Assembly (NCBI GenBank): GCA_031282565.1
Contig: JAITDL010000072.1
Span: 1-9,178, forward strand
From: Puniceicoccales bacterium
Lineage (GTDB): Bacteria; Verrucomicrobiota; Verrucomicrobiia; Opitutales; JAIRLM01
Direction: 5' to 3'
DNA: 9,178 bases
Part shown: piece by piece, positions 1 through 6,583 of the stretch
Numbering within the stretch: the first letter of the stretch is position 1
Layout of the letters: each line of letters starts with the position of its first letter
Translations under genes and position numbers: made by a program
Notes under the pieces: model-generated
Databases searched by the model: none
The model's input: only the letters and a program-made list of their open reading frames with translations
What the model was told of the DNA's origin: nothing

Positions 1-164
1 AGTTTGCAGCTATTACGAAGGTTAGCAATCCAAATCCAGACGCCATGACCGATGAGGCCATAAAAACATGCGCTAGAAATGCCTGCCGCAGAAGCAAATT
101 CCTCTTCCCGCGCGCGCAACCAGATGGCATCTAGGGGCACGGCCACTTTTTTCTTGCCAAACAC
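1..164. other. Edge region with competing partial open frames
   Basis: Two frames in the same codon phase, one on each strand, are open here, so one is probably a shadow of the other. On the minus strand a frame opens at GTG (162-164), just after an in-frame TGA, and runs off the left edge. It would begin VFGKKKVAVPLDAIWLRARE and continue into a hydrophobic stretch (GLIGHGVWIWIANL). On the plus strand a frame entering from the edge ends with TAG at 132-134 and contains NPNPDAMTDEAIKTCARN. Third-position GC is about half in both, so composition does not separate them. I recognise neither product. The minus-strand start lacks a well-spaced ribosome binding site. Confidence 0.25.
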
Positions 165-192
165 TCCATATCTGCTTCACACATAGGGCTTT

Positions 193-624
193 ATGAGCCC
201 AACCGTCCTCGGCTTTTTTCCGCCCACTTCGGCCTGCGTAATCGCCACTGCCGTTGACAAATACGGCGACCCATTCCGCTACTGCTCAGTAAAAATCTTT
301 CCCGGTACCTCCGTGGTCTGTGTTTTTGGGCCGCCATCGGAACTTCCAGCATTTGCCATCATTCGCTGCGTCGATGGAAATTTCGTGAAACTCGGCGACG
401 GTAGCTGCGCAGGTCCATTCATTGCCGCAACAAAGTTGTCGGACTGCGACGGCAACTCCGATGAAAATCTCATCGCGCGCTGCAGAAACTATTGCTGCAC
501 TGGATGTTTTAGCAGCATCGGGTCCACGGACAACGCGACCATGAATGCTTTGCTGCGCAGACTTGGGCACACCAATCGAACTGGGTCGCAGTGTTTTTGG
601 GCCGTCACACAACTTCCAGGCTAA
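193..624 (+). CDS. Hypothetical Cys-rich open frame, doubtful
   Basis: This 143-codon frame starts at the first ATG after an in-frame TAG (184-186), with a weak purine run (TAGGG) before it. It is rich in Cys, Gly, Asp and Ser, with a CRNYCCTGCF cluster near residue 100, and has no clear signal peptide or membrane segment. I do not recognise a family. Its codon choice (many GCC, GGC, GTC and ATC) resembles that of gatC and gatA downstream. Against it, long frames are also open on the opposite strand across 286-612, and a short sequence repeat inside it (320 and 591) falls in different reading frames. That would suit a decayed gene or non-coding DNA. It lies 45 bases before gatC on the same strand. 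It may be a real small gene, a pseudogene remnant or chance. Confidence 0.3.
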   Translation: MSPTVLGFFPPTSACVIATAVDKYGDPFRYCSVKIFPGTSVVCVFGPPSELPAFAIIRCVDGNFVKLGDGSCAGPFIAATKLSDCDGNSDENLIARCRNYCCTGCFSSIGSTDNATMNALLRRLGHTNRTGSQCFWAVTQLPG

Positions 625-669
625 GTTTTTTCATTGCCCCTGGCCCCGGCGCCGCCATGAATCGCCGCG

Positions 670-978
670 ATGGCGGAAAACCGTAACTCTGGGCAGCACT
701 TTGACGTCGATGCAATTGCCGCCCTTGCACGCATAGAACTCGCTGCCGGAGAAAAGGAAATGCTCCGCGAACAGCTGGATAGAATCGTTTCCTATGTAAA
801 TCACATGAAAGATGTGGATCTCGATGGCGGCGAGCAGTTAACCGCTTTCGAGGAGCCCTGCAATGTCTACGACTGCGATGAGGTCGGGGAAAGTTTCGAC
901 CGTTCCGTGGCAGTGGAAAATGCTCCGCTGGCTAAGGATGGACAAATTGCCGTGGCGCGCGTAGTTGAGGGGCACTGA
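670..978 (+). CDS. gatC: Asp/Glu-tRNA amidotransferase subunit C
   Basis: GatC is the small subunit of the GatCAB amidotransferase. This enzyme converts misacylated Glu-tRNA(Gln) and/or Asp-tRNA(Asn) to Gln-tRNA(Gln)/Asn-tRNA(Asn) in the cytoplasm; GatC wraps around and stabilises GatA and GatB. The 102-residue product has the usual length and layout: an N-terminal helix with the IAALARIEL pattern (about residues 14-22), a second helix EMLREQLDRIVSYVNHM, and the family's C-terminal tail with DRSVAVENAPLAKDGQIAVARVVE, which matches the typical D..-A..NAP....G...VP.VVE signature. ATG 670 places the conserved helix at the right distance from the N-terminus, but no convincing Shine-Dalgarno precedes it. 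gatA starts one base after the stop codon, so the two are surely cotranscribed and probably translationally coupled. gatB is not in the window. Confidence 0.95.
   Translation: MAENRNSGQHFDVDAIAALARIELAAGEKEMLREQLDRIVSYVNHMKDVDLDGGEQLTAFEEPCNVYDCDEVGESFDRSVAVENAPLAKDGQIAVARVVEGH
967..972 (+). promoter_or_regulatory. Shine-Dalgarno site of gatA
   Basis: GAGGGG lies seven bases before ATG 980, inside the last codons of gatC. It decides the gatA start in favour of ATG 980 rather than the in-frame TTG at 965, which has no such site at a proper distance. Its position within gatC fits coupled translation of the two subunits. Confidence 0.6.
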
Positions 979-979
979 C

Positions 980-2443
980 ATGGCGGACGATCTGCACCAC
1001 AAAACCGCATGGGAGCTGTCCGCTGCCCTGGAGTCGCGATCGCTGAGTGCCGTCGAACTCATGAAGTCGCTAATTGCTCGAACGGAAGCACTTGACAGCA
1101 GTCTGCACCCATTCATCGCCTACGACGGCGACTACGCCATTCGCCAGGCTGAAGAATCGGATCGGCGGAGGAAGGAATCGAAATCTCTCGGCCCACTGGA
1201 CGGTATCCCAGTCGCCATCAAGGACAACATGTCCGTGCGCGGCTGGCCACTCACCTGCGGAAGTCGCATGCTCGAAGGCTACGTTAGCCCCTGGGATTGC
1301 CACGTGGTATCCCGGCTGCGAGAAGCTGGAGCCGTGCTATTTGGCCGCACCAACATGGACGAGTTCGCCATGGGATCTTCCACGGAAAATTCAGCTTTTT
1401 TCACGACGGCAAACCCCTGGGACAGAAGTCGCGTTCCCGGCGGAAGTAGCGGTGGAAGTGCCTGCGCCGTAGCCTCTGGCATGGTCCCTCTGGCCATTGG
1501 AACGGACACCGGAGGCTCAATTCGCCAGCCGGCTGCACTCTGCGGCATCGCGGGACTAAAACCGAGCTATGGTCGTGTAAGTCGCAGCGGTATAACTGCT
1601 TTTGCCAGCTCCCTCGACCAGGCCGGCCCCATGGCTAGATGTGTCCGCGACGTTGCCATTTTACTCCGCGCAATTGCCGGCAGGGACCGGCACGACTCAA
1701 CGTCATCTCCTTTGCCCGTTGCAAATTACGCCGACGCACTTGGCCGCAAAAGAAACTGGACCATCGCCGTTCCCGAGGAAATTTTTTCCGCCGGCATCGA
1801 TGGCGCCGTCGAAGGGGCGGTGCGAAAAGCCATAGAATTTTACGGCGCAAATGGCTGCACAATCAAAAGCGTCCGCCTACCGGACTCCGCTGTGGCCATA
1901 GGAGCCTACTACGTAACTGCGACGGCGGAAGCGTTTTCCAACCTGTCCCGCTTCGATGGCATCCGCTACGGCCACCGCTCGAAATCTGCCAAGGACACGC
2001 TGGAAATTTATGCGAAATCTCGCGGGGAGGGATTCGGCGAGGAGGTAAAGCGGCGCATCATGTTGGGAGCTTTCGTTTTAAGTGGAGGCTACTACGACGC
2101 CTACTACGGCCGTGCCCAGAAAGCTCGAAATTTTATCGGCCGCGCATTTGACGCCATTTTCGAATCCTCGGACCTCGTTCTCACGCCAACTTCTCCGACG
2201 ACCGCGTTCCCCATTGGAGAGAAATCCAACGACCCTCTTGCCATGTACTTGAGCGACATTTACACGGTCTCCATAAATCTCGCCCGCCTGCCGGCAATCT
2301 CCATAGGCTGCGGTTTTTCTCAGCAAAATTTACCCATCGGCCTCCAGCTCATAGGGAAGCCATTCGGCGAAGAGGATCTTCTGGCCGCGGCACATTTTTT
2401 TGAGAGCCACCACGATTTTCATTCTAAACATCCAGCCCTTTGA
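980..2443 (+). CDS. gatA: Asp/Glu-tRNA amidotransferase subunit A
   Basis: GatA is the glutaminase subunit of GatCAB. It hydrolyses glutamine, and the ammonia is channelled to GatB to amidate misacylated tRNA. The 487-residue protein has the full amidase-signature fold. The Ser-cisSer-Lys triad is visible as K81 in GIPVAIKDN, S156 in PGGSSGGSA and S180 in GTDTGGSIRQPA, spaced exactly as in characterised GatA enzymes, followed by GLKPSYGRVSRSG. The C-terminal third carries LTPTSPTTAFPIG and the closing motif LPIGLQLIGKPFGEEDLL, so the gene is intact. ATG 980 is chosen because GAGGGG precedes it. It follows gatC by one base. gatB, needed for a working complex, must lie elsewhere. Downstream are 92 pyrimidine-rich bases with a CCG repeat and a T run (2444-2535), then tRNA-Gly and prfA on the same strand; I see no clear terminator hairpin between them. 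Confidence 0.97.
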   Translation: MADDLHHKTAWELSAALESRSLSAVELMKSLIARTEALDSSLHPFIAYDGDYAIRQAEESDRRRKESKSLGPLDGIPVAIKDNMSVRGWPLTCGSRMLEGYVSPWDCHVVSRLREAGAVLFGRTNMDEFAMGSSTENSAFFTTANPWDRSRVPGGSSGGSACAVASGMVPLAIGTDTGGSIRQPAALCGIAGLKPSYGRVSRSGITAFASSLDQAGPMARCVRDVAILLRAIAGRDRHDSTSSPLPVANYADALGRKRNWTIAVPEEIFSAGIDGAVEGAVRKAIEFYGANGCTIKSVRLPDSAVAIGAYYVTATAEAFSNLSRFDGIRYGHRSKSAKDTLEIYAKSRGEGFGEEVKRRIMLGAFVLSGGYYDAYYGRAQKARNFIGRAFDAIFESSDLVLTPTSPTTAFPIGEKSNDPLAMYLSDIYTVSINLARLPAISIGCGFSQQNLPIGLQLIGKPFGEEDLLAAAHFFESHHDFHSKHPAL

Positions 2444-2535
2444 CGCTTAGCACCGTCCATTTTTGCGAAATCTGCCGCCGCCGCCGTCTTTTTTTCTTGC
2501 CGCAGCCGCAGCCCTTCCCATGGAGGTGTTTCGCC

Positions 2536-2606
2536 GCGGGTGTAGTATAGTGGCAATACGCGAGCTTCCCAAGCTTGAGCGGAGGGTTCGATTCCCTCCA
2601 TCCGCA
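2536..2606 (+). tRNA. tRNA-Gly (anticodon CCC)
   Basis: The sequence folds as a complete 71-base cloverleaf. The acceptor stem pairs GCGGGTG with CATCCGC, with one G-U pair. The D arm is GTAT/ATAC, the anticodon stem CGAGC/GCTTG closes the loop TTCCCAA, and the T stem GAGGG/CCCTC closes TTCGATT. The anticodon CCC reads GGG glycine codons. The discriminator is A and is followed by CCG, so the 3' CCA is not encoded and must be added by CCA-adding enzyme. No strong promoter is visible just upstream. The gene may be part of a gatCA-tRNA-prfA transcript, with the prfA start only 16 bases after its 3' end. Confidence 0.96.
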
Positions 2607-2622
2607 CCGCCGCCAGCAGCCC

Positions 2623-3711
2623 ATGGACAGCATCCCTCCCATCGACCAATTTCTGCTGCGACACGGGGAATTAGCCAAACTGATGGCCGATCCTAACTTC
2701 TACGGCGACAGGAAAAAATCCGCGGAAATTGCCAGGGAACATCGCCGCCTAGGGGAACTCATCGAAGCACATCGCCGCTGCGTTAACCTCGAAACAGCCA
2801 AAATGGAAGCGGGCGCAATTCTCGGCGATCCGTCCGCCGACGACGACATCAAAACCCTTGCAAGGGAAGACATTGACCGCGTTTGCAGCTGCGAAGAAGA
2901 GGCGCGCTTTCACCTGCTGAGCTTGCTCGTGCCAGAGGACCTCGACGACTCGCGGAACACAATCATGGAGATCCGTGCAGGAACGGGTGGAGATGAGGCA
3001 GCACTCTTCGCCGGAGACCTTTACCGCATGTACACACGCTTTGCCGAGCTTTCCGGATGGGCCGTGGAATTGCTCAGCGCCAGTGGAGCGGAATGCGGTG
3101 GCTTCAAGGAAGTTATCTTCTCCCTGACCGGCGAAAACGTCTACCGCACTTTGAAATACGAGAGCGGCGTACACCGCGTCCAGCGCGTCCCCGTAACGGA
3201 GGCAAACGGCCGCATACACACGTCGGCGGCAACCGTTGCAGTTCTCCCTGAAGCCGAAGAAGTTGACGTACAAATCGCCCCCGAAGAACTTGAAATTACC
3301 GTATGCCGGGCAAGCGGACCTGGCGGCCAAGGAGTTAACACGACCGACTCAGCCGTGCAAATTCTCCACAAACCGACCGCCATGATAGTCATCTGCGCCG
3401 ACGAACGATCCCAGCAGAAAAACCGTGTTAAAGCCATGAAAGTCTTGCGGGCGAGGCTTTTGGAGAAAAAGCAACGCGAGGAGCGGGAAAAATACGCCAG
3501 CACCAGGAAAAGCCAAGTCGGAAGCGGTGATCGATCGGAGCGCATTCGCACCTATAATTTTCCACAGAGCAGACTTACTGACCATCGCATAGGGCTCACG
3601 CTCTACTCATTGCCGCAGATCATGGAGGGGCAACTAACTCCTGTGCTTGAAGCACTTGGCCATGCAGCGCTGGAATCACGCATCGCCGAAATCGGCCGCG
3701 GAACGCCGTGA
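2623..3711 (+). CDS. prfA: Peptide chain release factor 1
   Basis: RF1 recognises UAA and UAG in the ribosomal A site and triggers hydrolysis of peptidyl-tRNA. The 362-residue product has normal length. The codon-recognition tripeptide is PVT (residues 190-192, in VQRVPVTEANGRIHTS), the RF1-type motif rather than the SPF of RF2. The catalytic GGQ is at 234-236 (SGPGGQGVNTTDSAV), followed by DERSQQKNR and the RTYNFPQSRLTDHRI segment. The residue after GGQ is followed by VN, as usual, but is Gly where His is common; this variant is known in other RF1 proteins. ATG 2623 is chosen because earlier in-frame triplets lie inside the tRNA. There is no evident Shine-Dalgarno. prmC, a frequent partner, does not follow; instead the 3' end overlaps the convergent lolD by 36 bases. 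Confidence 0.97.
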   Translation: MDSIPPIDQFLLRHGELAKLMADPNFYGDRKKSAEIAREHRRLGELIEAHRRCVNLETAKMEAGAILGDPSADDDIKTLAREDIDRVCSCEEEARFHLLSLLVPEDLDDSRNTIMEIRAGTGGDEAALFAGDLYRMYTRFAELSGWAVELLSASGAECGGFKEVIFSLTGENVYRTLKYESGVHRVQRVPVTEANGRIHTSAATVAVLPEAEEVDVQIAPEELEITVCRASGPGGQGVNTTDSAVQILHKPTAMIVICADERSQQKNRVKAMKVLRARLLEKKQREEREKYASTRKSQVGSGDRSERIRTYNFPQSRLTDHRIGLTLYSLPQIMEGQLTPVLEALGHAALESRIAEIGRGTP

Positions 3712-4389
3712 CTCGTCAATTAAACGGCCGCCATCGAGCACCAATCTCCTATGCGCCATATGGTTAAAGGCGTTTCCATGGCTGACCACGAGGAGCCCGG
3801 ACCGGCAGCGGTCGCATAGGCCGCAAAGCAACTCAACCACAGCTCTTTCCGCAAAACTATCAAGGCTTCCCGTTGGCTCGTCGGCCAGAAGAAATTTCGG
3901 CCGCACCATGGCAGCCCGCGCCGCCGCTAGACGCTGCTTCTCCCCTCCGGAAAGGTCTTCGCAGGAAGCACTTCCCCTGTCGCCCAAGCCAACGGCTTCT
4001 AGGAGCTCAAGTGCCCTGCCTTTCGCTGCGCGGAACGAACCCTTTCCATGGCTGCGCCATGGCATCATAACATTTTCCAGAGCAGTTAGTTCCGCCAACA
4101 GGCACGGGTTCTGAAAAATAAAGCCAAATGTTTCACCGCGCAGACGGTCGACGGCCGCCCCAAGTTCGCCAGGAGATCGCCCCTGCCAGCGCACGGCGCC
4201 TCCAGTCGGATGTAGAAGTCCCCCAAGAACATGGAGCAACGTCGTCTTGCCGCATCCTGAGCGCCCGGAGATGACGCACACTTCGCCGGGGTTTAGCTGG
4301 AAATTTACGCCGTCTAAAACCTTAACAGCCTTCCCCGCAGGACCATAGGCCATCGAAACGCCTTCCAGGCAAATGCTCTCACTCTCCAT
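3676..4389 (-). CDS. lolD: ABC transporter ATPase, LolD-like
   Basis: This is the cytoplasmic ATPase of a lipoprotein-releasing (LolCDE/MacB-type) exporter, which extracts lipoproteins from the inner membrane for delivery to the outer membrane. The 237-residue protein shows Walker A GRSGCGKTT (42-50), Q-loop Q93 in IFQNP, signature LSGGEKQR (146-153), Walker B KFLLADE (165-171) with the following PTGSLD loop, and switch His204 in VVSHG. Length fits LolD. ATG 4389 is preferred over the in-frame TTG twelve bases earlier; either way the start lies within the end of lolC (11-base overlap), which implies coupling. No Shine-Dalgarno is apparent. The last twelve codons, stop included, are antisense to the end of prfA. 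Assignment to Lol rather than another MacB-like system rests on the neighbouring permease. Confidence 0.87.
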   Translation of the reverse strand: MESESICLEGVSMAYGPAGKAVKVLDGVNFQLNPGEVCVISGRSGCGKTTLLHVLGGLLHPTGGAVRWQGRSPGELGAAVDRLRGETFGFIFQNPCLLAELTALENVMMPWRSHGKGSFRAAKGRALELLEAVGLGDRGSASCEDLSGGEKQRLAAARAAMVRPKFLLADEPTGSLDSFAERAVVELLCGLCDRCRSGLLVVSHGNAFNHMAHRRLVLDGGRLIDESRRSAADFGDA

Positions 4390-5569
4390 GGCGCAGAGCA
4401 ATAGACGGGTCGGTCCCCATGGCCCGAATGGCTGGAATTAGTCCCGCCGCGGCCGCAACGGCAAGTGCCATGGAGCAAATTTTGGCGACCTCGAACCAGC
4501 TCCAGTGCATGGGTAAATTGTTGAACGCGTAGTAGGATAGCAGCCGCTCGCCGCTCCCGAATGCGCCAACTAGGATTGCCAGCAGAGCGTCGCGAAACCG
4601 AAGCACCAGCGCCCCAACACCTACGCCACAGCAGGAACCGATCGCACCGATGAAAATGCTCTGCATAAAAAAGCTTGCCCCTATGGCGCAGCCGGAAAAA
4701 CCCATGGCCCGCAAAATGCCTATGTCCCTCGCCCGACGTGACACGTGCGCCGCCAAAAAACTCCCCATGGCAAATGCCGCCACGGCCACGATGCCCGCCA
4801 TGGAAAAAAACATTGCGGCCCTCTCCATGGCCAAAACTGCCACCAGATCGCCGTTCATGTCCATCCAGCTAACCGCCCCTAGCCGAGAATTCCTGTGTTG
4901 CGAATTTATGTCGCGTACAACCCTTTCACAGTCAACACCATCGGCCAGACGCAACTCATAGCCCTTCGCCGAATCCCCATCGCCGCAAAGCTCCGAGAGC
5001 GCCTGGCGCAGCAACATAATTCGTTGGCCATCAGCTGCGCCGCGCCTAGTTGGAACGTATCCCTTTGCCGGCACCTGCAGCGGCAGCATGGTTTCTCCTC
5101 CGCTTCCGATAAATGTCCGCGGAGAAAACAGCAAAAGTTCCTCCCCGGGAATAATTTCCAGCTGTTCGGCAACGGCGGATCCTAGCAGAACTCCATCGGC
5201 AGGAACGGCGTCACCGTCAATCCCTAGCGCCAACGGAAATGCGTAGCGGCCTCCAAATTCGGCCAGCACAAATGCTTCGTAAAACGGGACTACCTCCTCC
5301 ACGCCTTCCACTTCCTCCAGCTGCCGTACAAGTGCTCCATCCACTGGAAACGGCGTCCCATCACCGACCAGCGCCGCCTCGCCGTGGAATCGGATTAGTT
5401 GCTGCCGCATATCCATTTGGAAGCCGTCCATGACCGACAAAACCACCAGCAGAACGGCAACGCCTAGGGCAACACCGGCCGCAGCAGCAATGGCGAATCG
5501 GCTCACTTTTCCTCTGGGGAATAGCTGTTTCCATCCGTAGTACGCTGGCCACCAACATCTCACTGTCAT
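4379..5569 (-). CDS. lolC: Lipoprotein-releasing permease, LolC/LolE family
   Basis: This is an inner-membrane permease that would pair with the adjacent LolD-like ATPase to release lipoproteins from the inner membrane. The 396-residue protein has the family layout. Helix 1 is at about 25-46, ending in LVVLSVMDGF (the LolC/E V-M-N/D-G-F signature). A periplasmic domain of about 200 residues follows. Then come three helices near 251-276, 294-325 and 360-382, with the cytoplasmic coupling segment RRARDIGILRAMGFS (278-292) and a C-terminal ALRHGE. The start ATG overlaps the tatD stop as ATGA, with GGAG two bases before the ATG, rather close for a ribosome binding site. Only one permease gene is present next to lolD, so it may act as a homodimer (LolF-like) or pair with a LolE encoded elsewhere. 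The exact substrate is inferred from family. Confidence 0.86.
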   Translation of the reverse strand: MTVRCWWPAYYGWKQLFPRGKVSRFAIAAAAGVALGVAVLLVVLSVMDGFQMDMRQQLIRFHGEAALVGDGTPFPVDGALVRQLEEVEGVEEVVPFYEAFVLAEFGGRYAFPLALGIDGDAVPADGVLLGSAVAEQLEIIPGEELLLFSPRTFIGSGGETMLPLQVPAKGYVPTRRGAADGQRIMLLRQALSELCGDGDSAKGYELRLADGVDCERVVRDINSQHRNSRLGAVSWMDMNGDLVAVLAMERAAMFFSMAGIVAVAAFAMGSFLAAHVSRRARDIGILRAMGFSGCAIGASFFMQSIFIGAIGSCCGVGVGALVLRFRDALLAILVGAFGSGERLLSYYAFNNLPMHWSWFEVAKICSMALAVAAAAGLIPAIRAMGTDPSIALRHGE

Positions 5570-6378
5570 TTCTCCAACCTAAAAAATTTATTCCCGTTTT
5601 TCAGGCTACACTGGAGCACGGCTTCGTATTCGTATTCCATCAACTCTGCGGCAAATCTCGCCGTATGAACCATATGTGCCGGCTCGCAGCACTTGACTTT
5701 TTTCTCGCTGCGCAGCGGCTCTGGGATCAAAAACGGCGAATCCGTTTCCAGCAAAAATCGTCCGACGTGCGTGAACGTTATCGCCTGCTGCACATTGACA
5801 TTTCCCTTGTGGGTTAGCGTCCCCGAGAATGACACAAATCCACCGCTTTTTTGCCATGGCACAAGTTCTTGGTAGGAGTAGTCGAAGCAGTGGATCAGGG
5901 CCCATTCGGTGTCAACTTTTGCATCTTTCAGCGTGCGCTGCACAATGTTCCACGCGTCCAGACGGCCTTTCTCCTCTTCGCGGCAGTGGATCACCAGAGG
6001 CAGCCCAAGATCCCTGGCAATGCACACTTGGAGGAAAAATGCTCGCTTCTGCCTCTCCGCCAACCGCTGCGGCGATGCACTTTTCGCTGCGGAGAACAGA
6101 TCGATGCCCGTTTCTCCGATTGCCACCGGTGCAATGCGTTCCACGGCATCGATAAACTCCTTCTGTGCCGGAACGCCGCCATCCAGTTCCGTGGGATGGG
6201 TTCCGACCGTGCAAAAAACTTTCCCGGGATTCAGTTCCACCAACTGCCTCAGCGTGTCGACGCCGTCGAGCGCCGTTGCCACGGAGACAATTTTTTCCAA
6301 TCCTGCTTCCCACGCCCTGGCCAAAACCGCATCCCTTTCCTCCGGCGGAAATCTGTCGATGTGTGCGTGGCTGTCCAC
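5566..6378 (-). CDS. tatD: TatD family metal-dependent hydrolase
   Basis: TatD-family proteins are metal-dependent deoxyribonucleases with a TIM-barrel fold that act in the cytoplasm in DNA repair or breakdown. With a GTG start at 6378 the product is 270 residues, the normal length. Metal and catalytic residues are visible: H4 and H6 in DSHAHID, E89 in AIGETGID, H131 in VIHCREE, H163 in LIHCFDYS, and D213 in LETDSPFL. The frame is open further upstream, but that part runs through the tRNA-Arg gene. No ATG lies between the tRNA and this GTG, and AAAGGC sits about six bases before it. It is the first protein gene of a tatD-lolC-lolD cluster and starts 21 bases after the tRNA. Its stop overlaps the lolC start. 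A link between TatD and lipoprotein export is not established; gene order may be chance. Confidence 0.93.
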   Translation of the reverse strand: MDSHAHIDRFPPEERDAVLARAWEAGLEKIVSVATALDGVDTLRQLVELNPGKVFCTVGTHPTELDGGVPAQKEFIDAVERIAPVAIGETGIDLFSAAKSASPQRLAERQKRAFFLQVCIARDLGLPLVIHCREEEKGRLDAWNIVQRTLKDAKVDTEWALIHCFDYSYQELVPWQKSGGFVSFSGTLTHKGNVNVQQAITFTHVGRFLLETDSPFLIPEPLRSEKKVKCCEPAHMVHTARFAAELMEYEYEAVLQCSLKNGNKFFRLEK

Positions 6379-6399
6379 TTTCGTTGCCTTTTGGTTTGC

Positions 6400-6474
6400 T
6401 GGCGCCTCCGCCCGGACTCGAACCGGGATTGGCGGTTTAGGAAACCGCAGTTCTGTCCTTTGAACTACGGAAGC
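6400..6474 (-). tRNA. tRNA-Arg (anticodon CCT), CCA encoded
   Basis: On the minus strand a full cloverleaf is present. The acceptor stem pairs GCTTCCG with CGGAGGC, with one G-U pair. The D arm is GTTC/GAAC with GG in the loop, the anticodon stem GCGGT/ACCGC closes TTCCTAA, and the T stem CCCGG/CCGGG closes TTCGAGT. The anticodon CCT reads the AGG arginine codon. The body is 72 bases (6403-6474) with discriminator G, and CCA is encoded at 6402-6400, unlike the tRNA-Gly in this window. It lies directly upstream of tatD on the same strand, with a candidate promoter just before it. Confidence 0.96.
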
Positions 6475-6482
6475 ATGGCCGC

Positions 6483-6511
6483 TGAATGGCAAAAGCGTTT
6501 TGGGCTGTCAA
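6483..6511 (-). promoter_or_regulatory. Candidate promoter for tRNA-Arg/tatD
   Basis: A perfect TTGACA -35 hexamer reads on the minus strand at 6511-6506. A 17-base spacer leads to CATTCA at 6488-6483, a poor -10 match. The predicted start would be within a few bases of the tRNA 5' end. The -35 match and geometry support it; the weak -10 limits confidence. It would drive tRNA-Arg and, by readthrough, tatD-lolC-lolD. Confidence 0.4.
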
Positions 6512-6559
6512 GGGATCTTTTGGCCGCCGTGCTTTCCGTTGAAAAACTCGGAGCAGAAG

Positions 6560-6579
6560 AATATATATTATTATTATAT
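6560..6579. other. A/T-only run, candidate DNA unwinding element
   Basis: Twenty consecutive A/T bases, including TTATTATTAT, sit four bases before the first DnaA-box-like 9-mer. In known origins such a tract beside DnaA boxes is where the duplex first opens. The role is inferred from position and composition. There is no other A/T-only tract this long in the window that I noticed. Confidence 0.62.
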
Positions 6580-6583
6580 GTAC

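Noticed and set aside
286..612. Open frames on the minus strand opposite 193-624
   Set aside because: They are Ser/Thr/Pro- or Ala/Val-rich without family features or a ribosome binding site, and could equally be shadows; no reliable coding call is possible.
2470..2490. CCG triplet run followed by a T run after gatA, as a possible terminator
   Set aside because: There is no complementary GGC arm before the T run, so no hairpin forms.
3322..3348. RF1 catalytic loop reads GGQGVN instead of the common GGQHVN
   Set aside because: The GGQ itself is intact and the following position varies among RF1 proteins, so this is not a sign of altered function.
6379..6492. Upstream extension of the tatD frame to an earlier start
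   Set aside because: The extension would translate through the whole tRNA-Arg gene; the family's N-terminus begins at the GTG just before DSHAHID.
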